Assembly: GCA_019694165.1 (NCBI GenBank)
Contig: JAIBCL010000026.1
Location: 21,090 to 85,089 of the forward strand
Origin: Verrucomicrobiaceae bacterium
GTDB taxonomy: Bacteria > Verrucomicrobiota > Verrucomicrobiia > Verrucomicrobiales > Verrucomicrobiaceae
Direction: 5' to 3'
Length of the DNA stretch: 64,000 bases
Of the stretch, positions 62,598 to 64,000 are shown in pieces; within the stretch, counting starts at the first letter, position 1, and each line of letters opens with the position of its first letter. Under the pieces are notes generated by a model. It did no database searches, was not told the origin of the DNA, and saw only the letters and a program-made list of their open reading frames with translations. The position numbers and the translations under genes are program-made.

Positions 62598-63203
62598 ATG
62601 GCTGATCGTTTCATGCACACCGTGCTCACGCCTGCGGTCTTCGCCGCCGAGCGGCACTACTACGGGCGCGCTTACCCCGCGTTCGACGTGACGCCGGAAC
62701 CGGATGCTTTCACCGCAGGCGAAGTGGAGTTCATCTCACAGCGCGATTCGTTCTACATGGCCACCATCACCGAAAACGGCTGGCCGTATCTCCAGCATCG
62801 CGGTGGCGCGAAGGGCTTTCTCCGCGTCACCGGGCCGAACCAGCTCATGTTTGCCGATCACGGCGGCAACCGGCAGATGATCAGCGTCGGCAGCCTTGCG
62901 GTGAATGATCGCGTGAACCTCTTCCTCATGGATTACCCGGCGCGAGAGCGGTTAAAGATTCTCGGACACGCAAAAGTGCTCGATGCCCGCGAGCACCCTG
63001 ACCTCGTGGCACAGATCACACCGCCCGGCGGCCATGCGGCCAAGGTGGAGCGCATTTTTGTGATCGACGTTTTGTCCTACGACTGGAATTGTCCGAAGTT
63101 CATCACCCCGCGCTACACTGCCGACGAAATCCAGTCCGCCATCGCTCCGCTGAAAGCCCGCATCGCCGAACTCGAATCTCAACTCCAACAACTCAAGCCA
63201 TGA
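62598..63203 (+). CDS. Pyridoxamine 5'-phosphate oxidase-family flavoprotein
   Basis: 201 residues from ATG 62598. The split-barrel FMN fold is shown by [20 protein letters not shown] and [20 protein letters not shown], with [20 protein letters not shown] later. A C-terminal coiled-coil-like segment ([14 protein letters not shown]) suggests dimerisation. Members reduce or bind various small molecules; true PdxH is not implied. Overlaps the NTF2-like gene by 4 bp. Confidence 0.88.
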   Translation: MADRFMHTVLTPAVFAAERHYYGRAYPAFDVTPEPDAFTAGEVEFISQRDSFYMATITENGWPYLQHRGGAKGFLRVTGPNQLMFADHGGNRQMISVGSLAVNDRVNLFLMDYPARERLKILGHAKVLDAREHPDLVAQITPPGGHAAKVERIFVIDVLSYDWNCPKFITPRYTADEIQSAIAPLKARIAELESQLQQLKP

Positions 63204-63625
63204 ATCCACGCCCACCGCTCCCGCCCTTCACCGAAGAAACCGCGAAACAAAAAGTCCAGATGGCCGAGGACGCCTGGAACTCTCGCGATCCCGAACGCGT
63301 GTCGCTCGCCTACACGCCGGATACCGAGTGGCGCAATCGCAGCGAGTTCCTCCATGGTCGTGCCGAGGTCGTCGAGTTCCTCACCCGCAAGTGGGCGAAG
63401 GAGCACGACTATCGATTGAAGAAGACCCTCTGGGCTTTCACCGGCAACCGCATCGCCGTGCGCTTCGAATACGAATGGCACGACGACGCCGGCCAGTGGT
63501 GGCGCAGCCACGGCAACGAGAACTGGGAGTTCGACGAACACGGCTACATGGCCCGTCGCTACGCCAGCATCAACGATCAGCCGATCGCCGAAACGGAGCG
63601 CAAGTTCCGCTGGGAGCGGAAGTGA
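63200..63625 (+). CDS. DUF1348/NTF2-like protein
   Basis: 141 residues, cytoplasmic. [40 protein letters not shown] and [20 protein letters not shown] identify DUF1348, a single NTF2-like cone fold with a ligand pocket. Its biochemical role is unknown, though members commonly accompany oxidoreductases. It is coupled to the PNPOx-like gene by a 4-bp overlap. Confidence 0.9.
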   Translation: MNPRPPLPPFTEETAKQKVQMAEDAWNSRDPERVSLAYTPDTEWRNRSEFLHGRAEVVEFLTRKWAKEHDYRLKKTLWAFTGNRIAVRFEYEWHDDAGQWWRSHGNENWEFDEHGYMARRYASINDQPIAETERKFRWERK

Positions 63626-63747
63626 ATGCCGTTGGCCACCGCCAGGTCCTAGGCCTTCGGCTTCACAAAAATCTGGTGCGTGGGCACGCAGCAATCCACC
63701 CATCCTCACCGGCTTGCGGCCGCAGGGAGCCTCCGCCCCCGTTTGCC

Positions 63748-63870
63748 GCGGGGTCCATCCCGCACGGTGGAGCGGACACCCCGGACGGCGCGGGGTCCAT
63801 ACCCTTTAGCGGAGGCAAGACCCCGCCACGCGCGGGGCCCATACCATTTCGTCCGGGGGTCGCCCCCATT
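63748..63870. repeat. Three-copy degenerate 42-bp tandem repeat
   Basis: The marker GCGGGG[TC]CCAT recurs at 63748-63758, 63790-63800 and 63832-63842, exactly 42 bp apart. Remaining positions diverge. A partial unit may precede it. The minus strand reads through all copies without a stop, giving a 14-residue period (GMDPA-type units), but no start, signal or family supports a gene. It separates the DUF1348 gene from the IS3 fragment. Confidence 0.6.
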
Positions 63871-63917
63871 TCCCTGATCTTTCTTCGAAAACGAGGACAC
63901 GGAAAGTTGGGTTGGTT

Positions 63918-64000
63918 TTATTGGATGGATTGTTCGAAGGAGGCGGGTGACTGGAAGCCCAGGGCGCTGTGAAGGCGCACGGGGTTGTAGAAGGTTTCGA
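63918..64000 (-). mobile_element. IS3-family transposase, 3' end only (cut by window edge)
   Basis: The last 83 bases on the minus strand encode ETFYNPVRLHSALGFQSPAS followed by FEQSIQ and a TAA stop (63918-63920). Y-N-x-x-R-L-H-S-A-L-G is the C-terminal signature of the IS3-family OrfB integrase (DDE class). The rest lies beyond the window. A possible terminal repeat starts near TGATCTTTC at 63875, but the matching left end is not available. Confidence 0.85.

Noticed and set aside
63663..63869. 68-codon minus-strand frame containing 14-residue repeats (GMDPA-type)
   Set aside because: The periodicity follows from the 42-bp DNA repeat; no start context, signal or homologous family could be supported.
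63748..63870. Considered as a CRISPR array
   Set aside because: Only three degenerate copies with no conserved spacer/repeat division and no cas genes in the window.

Overview
The window looks like chromosomal DNA from a high-GC member of the Verrucomicrobia (PVC superphylum). The evidence is family content, not a marker gene: a PSCyt1/DUF1549/DUF1553 giant secreted protein, a XylR-type AraC regulator beside a sulfatase, DUF1080-like and BNR_4-like secreted proteins, a PEP-CTERM protein, a DUF5069 protein and many TIM-barrel secreted hydrolases. No rRNA, tRNA, CRISPR array or prophage was seen. Codon and base use look even throughout, apart from the IS3-family fragment at the right edge.

Layout. 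0-9.6 kb is a secreted polysaccharide-processing region: a glycosidase-like gene cut by the left edge, a sulfatase, a divergent XylR/AraC regulator, a DUF1080-like protein, two TIM-barrel hydrolase-like proteins and a BNR_4 beta-propeller. 9.8-13.5 kb has a LOG-family nucleotide phosphoribohydrolase, then a polyamine-type ABC importer (two permeases and a binding lipoprotein) with no ATPase gene nearby. 13.7-16.2 kb has an Agl23-like membrane protein and an ApbE flavin transferase. 16.3-24.1 kb (minus strand) is a four-gene unit. An oxidoreductase is followed by a PelA-like deacetylase, an inner-membrane TPR protein and a TPR plus beta-barrel protein; the last two together look like a split PelB. 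24.2-28.3 kb (plus strand) has a probable cobalamin riboswitch followed by two surface or secreted proteins. 28.3-36.3 kb holds core metabolism and envelope genes (wecB, xylA, an S11 peptidase homologue lacking its serine, pfkA, a DUF318 permease with a His-rich DUF1980 partner, plsY). 36.4-39.5 kb has small secreted or orphan proteins and a gene-poor stretch.

39.5-49.9 kb carries a sugar isomerase-like TIM barrel, asnB, a co-directional set (tandem metallo-beta-lactamase protein, epimerase, DapA-like protein) and the PSCyt1/DUF1549/DUF1553 protein. 50-53 kb is eno, an ftsB-like gene and an lptF/G-like permease. 53-56 kb (minus) is an exbD-exbB-tonB-like operon and rex. 56-59 kb is lysS and a Tat-exported serine hydrolase. 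59-63.6 kb has a PEP-CTERM protein, an esterase, a LysR regulator and a three-gene DUF5069/PNPOx/NTF2-like unit. The right edge has a 42-bp tandem repeat and the end of an IS3-family transposase.

Two blocks merit most attention. The first is the riboswitch-led pair at 24.2-28.3 kb, which may be a B12-acquisition surface system built on a beta-propeller. The second is the Pel-like export module at 16.3-23.0 kb, which has an intact deacetylase metal site, lacks the PelA hydrolase domain and has PelB divided into two genes. Several short palindromic repeats are scattered through the window, one of them inserted in frame inside a coding gene.
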